Positions 9,207 through 17,965 of a stretch of 64,000 bases of DNA are shown here, piece after piece. Source of the stretch: Nocardioides carbamazepini (GTDB lineage: Bacteria; Actinomycetota; Actinomycetes; Propionibacteriales; Nocardioidaceae); contig NZ_JAHTLF010000016.1 of NCBI RefSeq assembly GCF_024614185.1, positions 992,001 through 1,056,000 of the forward strand, in the 5' to 3' direction. Positions within the stretch are counted from its first letter, which is position 1. Every line of letters begins with the position of its first letter. The notes under the pieces were generated by a model, which had not been told where the DNA came from, made no database searches, and was given only the letters and a program-made list of their open reading frames with translations. The translations under genes were made by a program, and so were the position numbers.

Positions 9207-9862
9207 ACCACGCCGAGACGAGTGCCCGGGACGAGATCCTCCACCGGATCCGTGCCGCCCTCCACGACGTCGACAGCAACCTCGAGAGCGCCACCACGCC
9301 CATCGTCGCCCCACCCGGTGCCGTGCCGCCGCACGCGACCGGCCTGGTCGCCCACTTCGCCGAACGGGTCGCCGACTACCGCGCCACCGTCGTGCGCTGC
9401 CCACCCGCCGCCCTCACCGCCGCCCTCACCGACGCCCTCCCGGAGGACGCGCGGGTCGTCGTACCGCCGGGTCTGCCCGACGACCTCCTCGCCGCGATCC
9501 GCGCCGCGGTCCCCACCCCCGTGGTGGACACCAACCTCACCGCCACCGAGCTCGACGCGTGCCACGCCGTGGTGACCTGCTGCCGTCTCGGCATCGCCGA
9601 GACCGGCACCATCGTGCTCGACCACGAACCCGACCAGGGCCGCCGCGCCATCACCCTGGTCCCCGACCACCACATCTGCATCGTGCACGCCGACCAGATC
9701 GTCCCCGACGTACCCGACGCCATCACCCTCCTCGACCCGCAACGCCCGCTGACCTGGATCAGCGGCCCCAGCGCCACCAGCGACATCGAGCTCGACCGCG
9801 TCGAAGGCGTCCACGGCCCCCGCCGACTCCACGTCGTCGTGGTCGACCCGAACCCCTCCTGA
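9203..9862 (+). CDS. lutC: L-lactate utilisation protein LutC
   Basis: A 219-residue LUD-domain protein, third subunit of the LutABC system. The GTG start overlaps the lutB stop (GTGA), with GGAGG at 9189-9193. The hallmark GIAETGTIVLDHEPDQGRR segment and the DQIV and TWISGPSATSDIELDRVEGVHGP C-terminus are clear. Length is normal for the family. Codons are strongly C-rich, unlike the G-rich lutA. The gene runs to a convergent hairpin with the TetR gene. Confidence 0.92.
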   Translation: MNHAETSARDEILHRIRAALHDVDSNLESATTPIVAPPGAVPPHATGLVAHFAERVADYRATVVRCPPAALTAALTDALPEDARVVVPPGLPDDLLAAIRAAVPTPVVDTNLTATELDACHAVVTCCRLGIAETGTIVLDHEPDQGRRAITLVPDHHICIVHADQIVPDVPDAITLLDPQRPLTWISGPSATSDIELDRVEGVHGPRRLHVVVVDPNPS

Positions 9863-9895
9863 CTGCCGGCCGCCCCCTTCAGGGCGGGGCAGGTC
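9861..9895. terminator. Convergent hairpin between lutC and the TetR gene
   Basis: CCGCCC at 9870-9875 pairs with GGGCGG at 9882-9887, extended by an outer GACTGCC/GGCAGGTC pairing with one bulge. The hairpin spans the gap between two converging genes and could terminate both. It is modest in strength. Confidence 0.5.
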
Positions 9896-10484
9896 AGCGC
9901 CGCAGGCCACGCCCCAGGGCCGCGGTGAGTCGGTCGGCCCACGCGTCGTCGAGCTGTCCCGGCGTCAGCATGACGCCGGTGATGACCGCGCCGAGGACCA
10001 GCTGGAGCAGGTCGTCGGCGCGCGTGTCGGGATGCGCCTCGCCGGCATCGATGGCGACCCGGATCCGCTCGTCGAGAGCGCGGAAGACGCCCGCGAAGCG
10101 CTGCATCATCGCGGCGTGCAGGTCCGGCCAGGTCTGCACCTCGGCGAGGAGCGCGGGCAGGGCGGCCGCGGCGACGGGCGTGCAGAGCGCGTCGCGGGTG
10201 CCGCGGACGACGCCGCCCAGGTCGGTGGCGAGGTCCGCGCCGAGGTGCATCTCAAGGGCCAGCTCACCGGGGAACGCCGCCTCGTGGACGAGGTGGGGGA
10301 GCGCGGGCCAGCGCCGGTAGAGCGCCGCCTTCGTCGTCCCCGCGCGCGCGGCGACGGCGGCGACGGTGACCGCGGCGTACCCGCCCTCGACCAGGAGGGC
10401 GCGGACCGCGTCGAGGGCCGCCCGCTCGATCCGCGGATCCCGCGGCCGGCCGGTCGCCCGAGGACCGGCGATCTTCGTCCCCAT
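9894..10484 (-). CDS. TetR-family transcriptional regulator
   Basis: A 196-residue repressor. The N-terminal HTH covers residues 16-60: RIERAALDAVRALLVEGGYAAVTVAAVAARAGTTKAALYRRWP. A helical ligand-binding domain follows, of the TetR_C type with repeated AAALPALLAEVQ and AMMQRF helices. It is divergent from the phosphotransferase-like gene at 10574, and the 89-bp gap holds the palindrome TAGAACACGTTCTA. It may bind that site and control its own gene and the three-gene operon, or the site may belong to a KstR-type regulator encoded elsewhere. The ligand is unknown, possibly an acyl-CoA or steroid-like compound. Confidence 0.88.
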   Translation of the reverse strand: MGTKIAGPRATGRPRDPRIERAALDAVRALLVEGGYAAVTVAAVAARAGTTKAALYRRWPALPHLVHEAAFPGELALEMHLGADLATDLGGVVRGTRDALCTPVAAAALPALLAEVQTWPDLHAAMMQRFAGVFRALDERIRVAIDAGEAHPDTRADDLLQLVLGAVITGVMLTPGQLDDAWADRLTAALGRGLRR

Positions 10485-10535
10485 GACCCCTTCCCCTCTT
10501 TCGATACCGAGGGTACCGTAACGGCAGTCATGACA

Positions 10536-10549
10536 TAGAACACGTTCTA
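10536..10549. promoter_or_regulatory. KstR-like palindromic operator
   Basis: TAGAACACGTTCTA has perfect 6-bp arms and fits the published KstR pattern TNNAACNNGTTNNA exactly. It lies 25-38 bp before the GTG at 10574 and 52 bp before the TetR gene. A second, one-mismatch version is at 34194-34207. Confidence 0.6.
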
Positions 10550-10573
10550 GTAACGTGTCAGGCAGGAGGACCC

Positions 10574-11728
10574 GTGACCGAGTCGTTGCCCGCAGAGATG
10601 GCCGAGATGACCCTGCAGCGGTCGAGCCGCGACGCCGACGACCTGCGCGCCCGGCTCGCCACGTGGCTCTCCGGCGTGCTGCCCGAAGGCGCCGAGCCGG
10701 CGGTGACGGTCCACGACGGGATCCAGACCAACGGCATGTCCAGCGAGACCGTGCTGCTCGGGGTCACCAGCACCGAGGACGGTGCCCGCGTCACCCGTGA
10801 GTACGTCGCCCGCGTGGCGCCGGCCGCAGGGGACCTGCCGGTCTTCGCGGAGTACCGCCTCACCGACCAGTACGACGCGATGCGCCTCGCGGGCGAGCTC
10901 GCCGGCGTCCCGGTCCCGCCGGTCGGCCTCAACGAGCCGACCGGCGACGTGCTCGGCACCCCCTTCTTCCTCATGGAGCGGCTCGATGGCGCGGTGCCGC
11001 CCGACGTGCTGCCCTATCCGTTCGGGGACAACTGGCTCTTCGACGCCTCGCCCGAGCAGCAGGCGCGGCTGCAGCGCAGCACGGTCGACGTCCTCGCCCG
11101 GCTGCACGGCATCCCCGGCGCCGCCACGACGTTCGCCTTCCTCGACCCCGCGCTCACCGGCCACGAGGGTGCGACGCCACTCACGCGCAACCTCGCGAAG
11201 ACCCGGGCCTGGTACGACTACGCCATCACCACCCAGGAGGCGAGCCCGCGGTCCCCGCTGATCGAGCGCGGCCTGGCCTGGCTCGCGGCGAACCTGCCGG
11301 CCGAGGAGGGCGATCCCGTGCTGGTCTGGGGCGACTCCCGGATCGGCAACATGATGTACCGCGACTTCGAGCCGGTCGCCGTCCTCGACTGGGAGATGGC
11401 GACGCTCGGCCCCCGCGAGATGGACCTCGCCTGGCTGGTCTTCGCCCACCAGGTCTTCCAGGAGATCGCGACCATGCTCGGCCTGCCCGGGATGCCGGAC
11501 TTCCTCGCCGCCGAGGACGTCGTGGCGACGTACCGCGAGATCAGCGGCGTCGAGCCGGGCGACCTCACCTGGTTCCTCGTCCACGCGGCGGTCAACTGGG
11601 GCTGCGTCTTCCTGCGCACCAGCGCCCGGCAGATCCACTTCGGCGAGATCGAGCGGCCCGACGACCCGGAGTCGGTCTTCCACCACCGTCCCCTCTTCGA
11701 GCGTCTCCTCGAGGAGGTCGGCGCATGA
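10574..11728 (+). CDS. APH/ChoK-fold phosphotransferase family protein
   Basis: A 384-residue protein of the aminoglycoside-phosphotransferase/choline-kinase fold, close to the actinobacterial group found with acyl-CoA dehydrogenases in lipid and steroid gene sets. The Brenner-type motif reads VWGDSRIGNMMYRD (about 250-265), with Trp where kinases have His, and the metal-binding loop is VLDWEMATLG. The N-lobe contains the nucleotide-binding YVARVAP. A GTG start follows GGCAGGAGGA. It heads an operon with the next two genes (ATGA overlap). Antibiotic modification is unlikely; a role in activating a lipid or steroid alcohol is a family-level guess. Confidence 0.8.
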   Translation: MTESLPAEMAEMTLQRSSRDADDLRARLATWLSGVLPEGAEPAVTVHDGIQTNGMSSETVLLGVTSTEDGARVTREYVARVAPAAGDLPVFAEYRLTDQYDAMRLAGELAGVPVPPVGLNEPTGDVLGTPFFLMERLDGAVPPDVLPYPFGDNWLFDASPEQQARLQRSTVDVLARLHGIPGAATTFAFLDPALTGHEGATPLTRNLAKTRAWYDYAITTQEASPRSPLIERGLAWLAANLPAEEGDPVLVWGDSRIGNMMYRDFEPVAVLDWEMATLGPREMDLAWLVFAHQVFQEIATMLGLPGMPDFLAAEDVVATYREISGVEPGDLTWFLVHAAVNWGCVFLRTSARQIHFGEIERPDDPESVFHHRPLFERLLEEVGA

Positions 11729-12903
11729 ACCACGACCACGGCCTGCACGGTGAGTACTACGGCCTCGGCCCGCTCGACGAGTACCCCATCCACCAGCTCC
11801 CGCGCCCCGTCGCGTGGGCCGGCAGCAGCGACCGCAACTTCTACGACCGCTGCTACCTCAACGCCCACGACCGCACCGGCGACCTCTTCCTGATCACCGG
11901 CCTCGGCTTCTACCCCAACCTCGGCACCAAGGACGCCTTCGTCCTGCTCCGTCGCGGCGACGAGCAGACCGCGGTCCACCTCAGCGATGCCGCCGACCCG
12001 CGCGGTGGCGACCGGATGGCCCAGCAGGTCGGCAACTACCGGATCGAGGTCATCGAGCCGCTGCACAAGCTGCGCCTCGTCCTCGAGGAGACCGAGGGCG
12101 TGGCGATGGACCTGACCTGGGAGGGCTCCTTCCCGGTCGTCCAGGAGCTGCCGCACGTGATGCGCCAGGGCAGCGGGACCACGCTCGACGCCCAGCGCTT
12201 CGCCCAGCTCGGCACCTGGGAGGGCGTGCTCAGCGTCGACGGCACCGACATCGCGGTCACGCCCGACCGCTGGCTCGGCTCGCGGGACCGCTCCTGGGGC
12301 ATCCGCCCCGTGGGCGAGGCCGCGCCCGCCGGCAAGCCCGCCGACCCGGCCTTCGAGGGGATGTGGTGGCTCTACGTGCCGCTGCGCTTCGAGGACTTCT
12401 GCGTCGTGATCATCACCCAGGAGACGCCCGACGGCTTCCGCACGCTCAACGACTGCACCCGGATCTGGCGCGACGGCCGGGTCGAGCAGCTCGGCTGGCC
12501 GCGGGTGTCGATCCGGTACGCACCGGGCACCCGGGTGCCGACCGGCGCCACGATCGTGTGCGCGACGCCCGACGGCGAGGAGCTCGTGCTCGAGGTGGCC
12601 TCCAAGCTGCCGGTGCCGATCCACGTCGGCGGAGGCTACGGCGGCGACTCGGACTGGACCCATGGCATGTGGAAGGGCCCGGCGTTCAGCGAGCGACTCA
12701 CCTACGACATGACCGACCCGGCCGTCGCCGGGCGCGTCATGTTCGGCGTGATCGACCATGTCGGCCAGGCCACCGTGCACGGCGCCGGTGCCGGCGTACC
12801 CGACGGTGCCGAGGGCTGGGGCCTGTTCGAGCACGGTGCCCTGGGCCGGCACGACCCCTCGGGATTCAAGGACTGGTTCGACCTAGCGAAGGAGACCCCA
12901 TGA
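11725..12903 (+). CDS. Conserved protein with AttH/CrtC-like lipocalin fold (unknown function)
   Basis: A 392-residue protein without signal peptide or membrane segments. It is rich in aromatic and glycine motifs of a two-barrel lipocalin-like fold (FLITGLGFYPNLGTKDAF, RSWGIRPVG, MWWLYVPLRFEDFCVVIITQE, YGGDSDWTHGMWKGP). This wording is typical of an actinobacterial family annotated as tocopherol-cyclase-like or hydroxyneurosporene-synthase-like. The start overlaps the upstream stop (ATGA), and the end overlaps the next start, so the three genes are coupled. Conserved acidic and tryptophan residues suggest binding of a hydrophobic molecule. The reaction, if any, is unknown. Confidence 0.6.
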   Translation: MNHDHGLHGEYYGLGPLDEYPIHQLPRPVAWAGSSDRNFYDRCYLNAHDRTGDLFLITGLGFYPNLGTKDAFVLLRRGDEQTAVHLSDAADPRGGDRMAQQVGNYRIEVIEPLHKLRLVLEETEGVAMDLTWEGSFPVVQELPHVMRQGSGTTLDAQRFAQLGTWEGVLSVDGTDIAVTPDRWLGSRDRSWGIRPVGEAAPAGKPADPAFEGMWWLYVPLRFEDFCVVIITQETPDGFRTLNDCTRIWRDGRVEQLGWPRVSIRYAPGTRVPTGATIVCATPDGEELVLEVASKLPVPIHVGGGYGGDSDWTHGMWKGPAFSERLTYDMTDPAVAGRVMFGVIDHVGQATVHGAGAGVPDGAEGWGLFEHGALGRHDPSGFKDWFDLAKETP

Positions 12904-14354
12904 CCCTCGACCGCGATGCCCTCTTCATCGGCGGCACCTGGGCCACGCCCGCCACCGACGCCGTGCTGGAGGTGGTCTCGCCGCACTCCGAGGAGGTCGT
13001 CGCGCGAGTCCCCGAAGGCAGCGCGGCCGACATCGACGCGGCGGTCGCGGCTGCCCGCCGGGCCTTCGACGAGGGCCCCTGGCCGCGGATGAGCCCTGCC
13101 GAGCGGATCGACATCGTGCAGGCCCTGTCGGGTCTCTACGCCGCCAGGCTGGACGAGATGGCGACGATCATCTCCACCGAGATGGGCTCCCCGATCTCGT
13201 TCAGCTCGCTGGCCCAGGCGCCCGCGCCGTGGATGCAGATCGAGGCCTTCCTCGCCATCGCGCGGGAGTTCCCGTGGGAGGCGACCCGCCCGGGCGCGCT
13301 CGGCGCGGATGTGGTCGTACGCCACGAGCCGGTGGGCGTGGTCGCGGCCATCCCGCCGTGGAACGTCCCACAGTTCACGATCCTGTCCAAGGTGATCCCC
13401 GCCCTGCTGACCGGCTGCACCGTCGTCGTGAAGCCGGCGCCCGAGACCCCGCTCGACGGCTACCTGCTCGCCGAGCTGCTGGTCGAGGCCGGGGTCCCCG
13501 AGGGCGTCGTGTCGATCGTCGCCGGCGGCCGCGAGGTGGGGGAGCACCTCGTGCGCCACCCCGGCATCGACAAGGTCGCCTTCACCGGCTCCACCGCCGC
13601 GGGCCGCAAGATCGGCGCGATCTGCGGCGAGCAGCTCAAGCGGGTCTCCCTCGAGCTCGGCGGCAAGTCGGCCGCGATCATCCTCGACGACGCCGACGAG
13701 GCCGCCGCGATCGAGGGCCTGAAGTTCCTCGGCGTGATGAACTCCGGCCAGGCCTGCGTCGCGCAGACCCGGGTGCTGGTCTCACGCGAGCGGCACGACT
13801 CCTTCGCCGCGTCCCTGGCCTCGGCGATCGGAGCCATGAAGGTCGGCGACCCGCTCGACCCGGCCACCGAGATCGGCCCCATGGTCGCGCGGCGCCAGCA
13901 GGAGCGGGTGGCGTCGTACATCCGGATCGGGCAGGAGGAGGGTGCCCAGCTGCTGGTCGGCGGCGAGGGGCGCCCGGAGGGCCTCGACCGCGGCTGGTAC
14001 GTCCGGCCCACCGTCTTCGCCGGCGTCGACAACAAGATGCGGATCGCCCAGGAGGAGATCTTCGGCCCGGTCCTCTCCGTCATCGCGTACGACGACGTGG
14101 CCGACGCCGTCCGGATCGCGAACGACTCGGAGTACGGCCTGGCCGGCACCGTCTGGACCGCCGACCCGGAGGCCGGCCTCGAGGTGGCGCGGGCGGTGCG
14201 CACCGGCACCTACGGCGTCAACACCTACACGATGGACTTCGCCGCGCCGTTCGGTGGCTTCAAGGCGTCGGGTCTCGGTCGCGAGTTCGGTCCCGAGGGG
14301 CTGGGGCAGTACACGGAGCTCAAGTCGGTGTATCTGTCGGCGCCTCCGATGTGA
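12900..14354 (+). CDS. NAD(P)-dependent aldehyde dehydrogenase
   Basis: A 484-residue ALDH-superfamily enzyme oxidising an aldehyde to the acid. The NAD-binding PPWNVPQF and FTGSTAAGRKI, the general-base Glu in LELGGKSAA (about 253) and the catalytic Cys in NSGQACVAQTR (about 285) are all present, as is EEIFGPVLSV. The ATG overlaps the stop of the lipocalin-like gene; GAAGGAG precedes it. The sequence style is that of the broad geranial, betaine or long-chain aldehyde dehydrogenases. Cotranscription behind a KstR-like site suggests a lipid- or terpenoid-derived aldehyde; this is inference. Confidence 0.9.
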   Translation: MTLDRDALFIGGTWATPATDAVLEVVSPHSEEVVARVPEGSAADIDAAVAAARRAFDEGPWPRMSPAERIDIVQALSGLYAARLDEMATIISTEMGSPISFSSLAQAPAPWMQIEAFLAIAREFPWEATRPGALGADVVVRHEPVGVVAAIPPWNVPQFTILSKVIPALLTGCTVVVKPAPETPLDGYLLAELLVEAGVPEGVVSIVAGGREVGEHLVRHPGIDKVAFTGSTAAGRKIGAICGEQLKRVSLELGGKSAAIILDDADEAAAIEGLKFLGVMNSGQACVAQTRVLVSRERHDSFAASLASAIGAMKVGDPLDPATEIGPMVARRQQERVASYIRIGQEEGAQLLVGGEGRPEGLDRGWYVRPTVFAGVDNKMRIAQEEIFGPVLSVIAYDDVADAVRIANDSEYGLAGTVWTADPEAGLEVARAVRTGTYGVNTYTMDFAAPFGGFKASGLGREFGPEGLGQYTELKSVYLSAPPM

Positions 14355-14360
14355 CGTAGG

Positions 14361-14389
14361 GACAGTTTCGCCGGTCGACCGGCGAAACT
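14361..14389. repeat. Perfect 26-bp palindrome, copy 1
   Basis: Bases 14364-14389 read identically on both strands (13-bp half AGTTTCGCCGGTC). It follows the aldehyde dehydrogenase stop by 9 bases and may act as a terminator. A longer copy lies at 14445-14476, and two partial AGTTTC elements lie between. Confidence 0.8.
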
Positions 14390-14444
14390 CACGCTTGACC
14401 GACGGAGTTTCATCGGCCAGGCGCGAGTTTCGTACGTCAGGTTC

Positions 14445-14476
14445 GACAGTTTCGCCGGTCGACCGGCGAAACTGTC
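14445..14476. repeat. Perfect 32-bp palindrome, copy 2
   Basis: The 16-bp half GACAGTTTCGCCGGTC is followed at once by its exact reverse complement. It extends copy 1 by 3 bp on each side. It has no loop, so it may be a cruciform-prone repeat unit or a protein site as well as a terminator. It lies ~100 bp upstream of the next gene, before a TTGACA at 14495-14500 that could be its -35. Confidence 0.8.
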
Positions 14477-14578
14477 AGGGCCCGGACAAGACCCTTGACA
14501 TCAAGACGTCATGTGTAAAGCAGCACATCTGTTACCGATCAGTAGCCGTGGGTGACCCCGCTCACCTACCCTCGTCAC

Positions 14579-16210
14579 ATGAGCGAAGTGATTCCCGGTT
14601 CCGGCGCGTCTTCCGAGGGGCCTGTCGTCGACGGCCCGCACGACCCCGAGCACGACCCGCGGGCGTCGTACGCGCTGGAGCCGGAGCACGTCGCCCGGCT
14701 GACCGACCGGATCCTGGCCACGACCGGTCGCACCACCCAGGTCCACTCGCCGATCGACGGTGCGCCGGTCGCCAACATCCCGCAGTCGAGCACCGAGGAC
14801 GTCGCCGAGGCGTTCCGCCGAGCCCGGGTCGCGCAGGCGGCGTGGGCGCGGGTGTCGATCGACGAGCGGGCCCGGATCCTGCACCGGCTGCACGACATCG
14901 TGCTCGACCGGCAGGACGAGATCATGGACCTCATCCAGCTCGAGTCCGGCAAGGCGCGCAAGCACGCCTTCGACGAGCCGCTGCACATCGCGCTGACCGC
15001 GCGCTACTACGCCCGCACCGCGCACCGGCACCTCGACACGCAGCGCCGGCCGGGCGTCGTACCGGTCCTCACCCGGGTCGAGCTCAACCGGGTGCCCAAG
15101 GGCGTCGTCGGGATCATCTCGCCGTGGAACTACCCGTTCACGATGGCGCTGTGCGACGGCCTCCCGGCGCTGCTCGCCGGCAACGCCGTGGTCGCCAAGC
15201 CCGACGCGCAGACCATGCTGTCGGCGCTGCTCGGCGCCCAGTTGCTGGAGGAGGCCGGCTTCCCCCGCGACCTGTGGCAGGTCGTCGCCGGCCCGGGCCG
15301 CGAGCTCGGTACGCCGATCATCGACCGCGCCGACTACATCTGCTTCACCGGCTCCACCGCGACCGGCAAGATCATCGCCAAGCAGGCCGCTGAGCGACTG
15401 ATCGGCTGCTCCCTCGAGCTGGGCGGCAAGAACCCGATCCTGGTGCTCCGCGACGCCGACATCGAGCGCGCCGCCGAAGGGGCCGTGCGGGCCTGCTTCT
15501 CCAACGCCGGCCAGCTCTGCGTCTCGACCGAGCGGATGTTCGTCGCCGACGCCGTCTACGACCGGTTCGTCGACCGCTTCGTTGCGCGGACCAAGGCGAT
15601 GAGCCTCGGCGCGACGATGAGCTGGGACGCCGACATGGGCACGCTCATCTCGGCCGACCAGCTCGAGACGGTCACCGCCCATGTCGACGACGCGGTCGAC
15701 AAGGGCGCCCGCGTGCTCGCCGGGGGCAACGCGCGACCCGACCTGGCGCCGTACTACTACGAGCCGACCATCCTCGAGGGCGTCACGCCCGAGATGACCT
15801 GCTTCGGCAACGAGACCTTCGGCCCGGTCGTGTCGATCTACCGCTTCCACGACGAGGCCGACGCGATCGCGCGCGCCAACGACGGCGAGTACGGTCTCAA
15901 CGGCTCGGTCTACACCCGCGACACCGGCCGCGGTCGCGCGGTCGCACGGCAGATCAAGTGCGGCACGGTCAACGTCAACGAGGCGTTCAGCGCGACCTTC
16001 GCCAGCATCGACGCCCCGATGGGCGGCATGCGGGAGTCCGGGATGGGACGGCGCCAGGGCGCCGAGGGCATCCACCGCTACACCGAGACCCAGTCGGTCG
16101 CCACCCAGCGGCTGATCCGGTTCGGGCCGATGCTCGGCATGTCCGACGAGGGCTACGCGAGGTTCATGTCCGCCTCGCTGCGGGTCATGGACAAGCTCGG
16201 CCGGCCCTGA
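14579..16210 (+). CDS. gabD2: Succinate-semialdehyde dehydrogenase (NADP+)
   Basis: A 543-residue ALDH, longer than the 12900 enzyme, of the actinobacterial GabD2 type that converts succinic semialdehyde to succinate. Seen: SPWNYPFTMALCD, FTGSTATGKII, the general-base Glu in LELGGKNPIL (about 280) and catalytic Cys in NAGQLCVSTERMF (about 313), plus FGNETFGPVVS. The ATG at 14579 was preferred to a GTG nine codons earlier; neither has a clear ribosome site. The neighbouring choD-type gene and guaA match the order seen in other actinobacteria. It may feed GABA or polyamine carbon into the TCA cycle. Confidence 0.87.
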   Translation: MSEVIPGSGASSEGPVVDGPHDPEHDPRASYALEPEHVARLTDRILATTGRTTQVHSPIDGAPVANIPQSSTEDVAEAFRRARVAQAAWARVSIDERARILHRLHDIVLDRQDEIMDLIQLESGKARKHAFDEPLHIALTARYYARTAHRHLDTQRRPGVVPVLTRVELNRVPKGVVGIISPWNYPFTMALCDGLPALLAGNAVVAKPDAQTMLSALLGAQLLEEAGFPRDLWQVVAGPGRELGTPIIDRADYICFTGSTATGKIIAKQAAERLIGCSLELGGKNPILVLRDADIERAAEGAVRACFSNAGQLCVSTERMFVADAVYDRFVDRFVARTKAMSLGATMSWDADMGTLISADQLETVTAHVDDAVDKGARVLAGGNARPDLAPYYYEPTILEGVTPEMTCFGNETFGPVVSIYRFHDEADAIARANDGEYGLNGSVYTRDTGRGRAVARQIKCGTVNVNEAFSATFASIDAPMGGMRESGMGRRQGAEGIHRYTETQSVATQRLIRFGPMLGMSDEGYARFMSASLRVMDKLGRP

Positions 16211-16225
16211 CCGGGGGGAGGACAC

Positions 16226-17965
16226 ATGACTGCGACTGACACGGCTTCGACTCCTGCCTTCGATTTCGATGTCCTCGTCATCGGCTCCGGCTTCGGCGGC
16301 TCGGTCACCGCGCTGCGGCTGACCGAGAAGGGCTACCGGGTCGGCGTCCTGGAGGCCGGCGCGCGGTTCACCGACGCCGACTTCGCCGACAACTCCTGGG
16401 ACCTGAAGAAGTACCTCTACGCCCCGGCCGCCGGCTGCTACGGCATCCAGCGCATCGACATGGTCAAGGACTGCATGATCCTCGCGGGCGCGGGCGTGGG
16501 CGGCGGCTCGCTGGTCTACGCCAACACGCTCTACGAGGCGCTCGAGCCGTTCTACACGGATCCGTCCTGGGCGCACATCACCGACTGGAAGGCCGAGCTC
16601 GCGCCCTACTACGACCAGGCCAAGCGGATGCTGGGCGTCGTCGAGTACCCGCGGATGACGCCCTCCGACGAGGTGATGAAGAAGGTCGCCGAGGAGATGG
16701 GCGTCGGCGACAGCTTCCACGCCACCCCCGTCGGCGTATTCTTCGGCGGCCCCGGCCAGGAGACCGGCTCGCCGGTCGCCGACCCGTACTTCGGCGGCGT
16801 CGGCCCGACGCGCAACACCTGTCGCGACTGCGGCGAGTGCATGACCGGCTGCCGGCACAACGCCAAGAACACCCTGGTCAAGAACTACCTCTACCTCGCC
16901 GAGCAGAACGGCGCCGAGGTACACCCGCTCACCACGGTGACCCGGGTCCGGCCGCTGCCCGGTGGCGGCTATCGGGTCGACACCCGCTGGACGAAGGCGA
17001 AGCTGTCGCGTCGTACCGCGACGAAGACGTTCACGGCCGAGCAGGTCGTCTTCTCCGCCGCCGCGCTCGGCACGCAGAAGCTGCTCCACCGGCTCAAGGC
17101 CGAGGGCGACCTGCCGCACGTCTCCGATCGGCTCGGCCACCTGACCCGGACCAACTCCGAGTCGATCCTCGGCGCGATCGCGCCACAGGGCTCCGACGTC
17201 GACTACACCGACGGCGTCGCGATCACCTCCTCGTGGCACCCCGACGAGCACACCCACATCGAGCCGGTGCGCTACGGCAAGGGCAGCAACGCGATGTCCC
17301 TGATGCAGACCGTGCTCACCGACGGCGACGGGCCCGACCCGCGCTGGAGGGTGTGGCTCAAGGAGCTGTGGAAGGAGCGCAGGCGGGTTCGCGACCTCTA
17401 CGACGTCAAGCACTGGTCCGAGCGGGTCGTCATCGCCCTGGTGATGCAGTCCGTCGACAACTCCATCACCACCTTCCCCAAGCGGGTCGCCGGCAGGTGG
17501 ATCCTGTCCTCGAAGCAGGGCCACGGCGAGCCCAACCCGACCTGGATCCCGGCCGCCAACGACGCGGTACGCCGGATGGCGGCCGTCATGGGTGGCGGCA
17601 CCGCCGGCGGCACCATCGGCGAGCCGTTCAACCGGCCGCTGACCGCCCACTTCATCGGCGGCTGCACCATCGGCGACAGCCCCGAGACCGGCGTGGTCGA
17701 CCCCTTCCAGCGGGTCTTCGGGCACCCCGGTCTCCACATCGTCGACGGCTCGACGATCTCGGCCAACCTGGGCGTGAACCCGTCGCTGACGATCACCGCC
17801 CAGGCCGAGCGGGCGATGGCCTACTGGCCCAACAAGGGCGAGCAGGACACCCGCCCGCCGCTCGGTGACGGCTACCGGCAGATCGAGCCGGTCACGCCCA
17901 AGGCCCCCGTCGTCCCCGCGGACGCTCCCGCGGCCCTGCGGCTGCCGATCGTCGGAGTGAGCTGA
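16226..17965 (+). CDS. GMC-family oxidoreductase, cholesterol-oxidase-like (ChoD type)
   Basis: A 579-residue FAD enzyme whose length and sequence style match mycobacterial ChoD. The Rossmann dinucleotide motif VLVIGSGFGGS is at residues 17-27. A CRDCGECMTGCRHNAKNT Cys cluster sits near 195 in the substrate region, and the C-terminal HFIGGCTIG, HIVDGSTISANLGVNPSLTITAQAERAM is the GMC FAD/active-site block. GGGGGGAGGACAC supplies the ribosome site. There is no signal peptide, so it acts inside the cell. It may oxidise a sterol or another hydrophobic alcohol; cholesterol oxidase activity for ChoD homologues is disputed, so no symbol is given. It probably forms an operon with gabD2 (15-bp gap). 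Confidence 0.88.
   Translation: MTATDTASTPAFDFDVLVIGSGFGGSVTALRLTEKGYRVGVLEAGARFTDADFADNSWDLKKYLYAPAAGCYGIQRIDMVKDCMILAGAGVGGGSLVYANTLYEALEPFYTDPSWAHITDWKAELAPYYDQAKRMLGVVEYPRMTPSDEVMKKVAEEMGVGDSFHATPVGVFFGGPGQETGSPVADPYFGGVGPTRNTCRDCGECMTGCRHNAKNTLVKNYLYLAEQNGAEVHPLTTVTRVRPLPGGGYRVDTRWTKAKLSRRTATKTFTAEQVVFSAAALGTQKLLHRLKAEGDLPHVSDRLGHLTRTNSESILGAIAPQGSDVDYTDGVAITSSWHPDEHTHIEPVRYGKGSNAMSLMQTVLTDGDGPDPRWRVWLKELWKERRRVRDLYDVKHWSERVVIALVMQSVDNSITTFPKRVAGRWILSSKQGHGEPNPTWIPAANDAVRRMAAVMGGGTAGGTIGEPFNRPLTAHFIGGCTIGDSPETGVVDPFQRVFGHPGLHIVDGSTISANLGVNPSLTITAQAERAMAYWPNKGEQDTRPPLGDGYRQIEPVTPKAPVVPADAPAALRLPIVGVS

Noticed and set aside
10574..11728. Antibiotic-resistance phosphotransferase
   Set aside because: The family resembles actinobacterial lipid-associated APH-fold proteins, with Trp replacing His in the catalytic motif and lipid-type neighbours.
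14361..14476. CRISPR array
   Set aside because: Only two palindromic units of unequal length, no regular spacers and no cas genes.
14501..17737. 1,078-codon antisense frame across gabD2 and the GMC oxidase
   Set aside because: Shadow frame of two well-supported genes with no family motifs.
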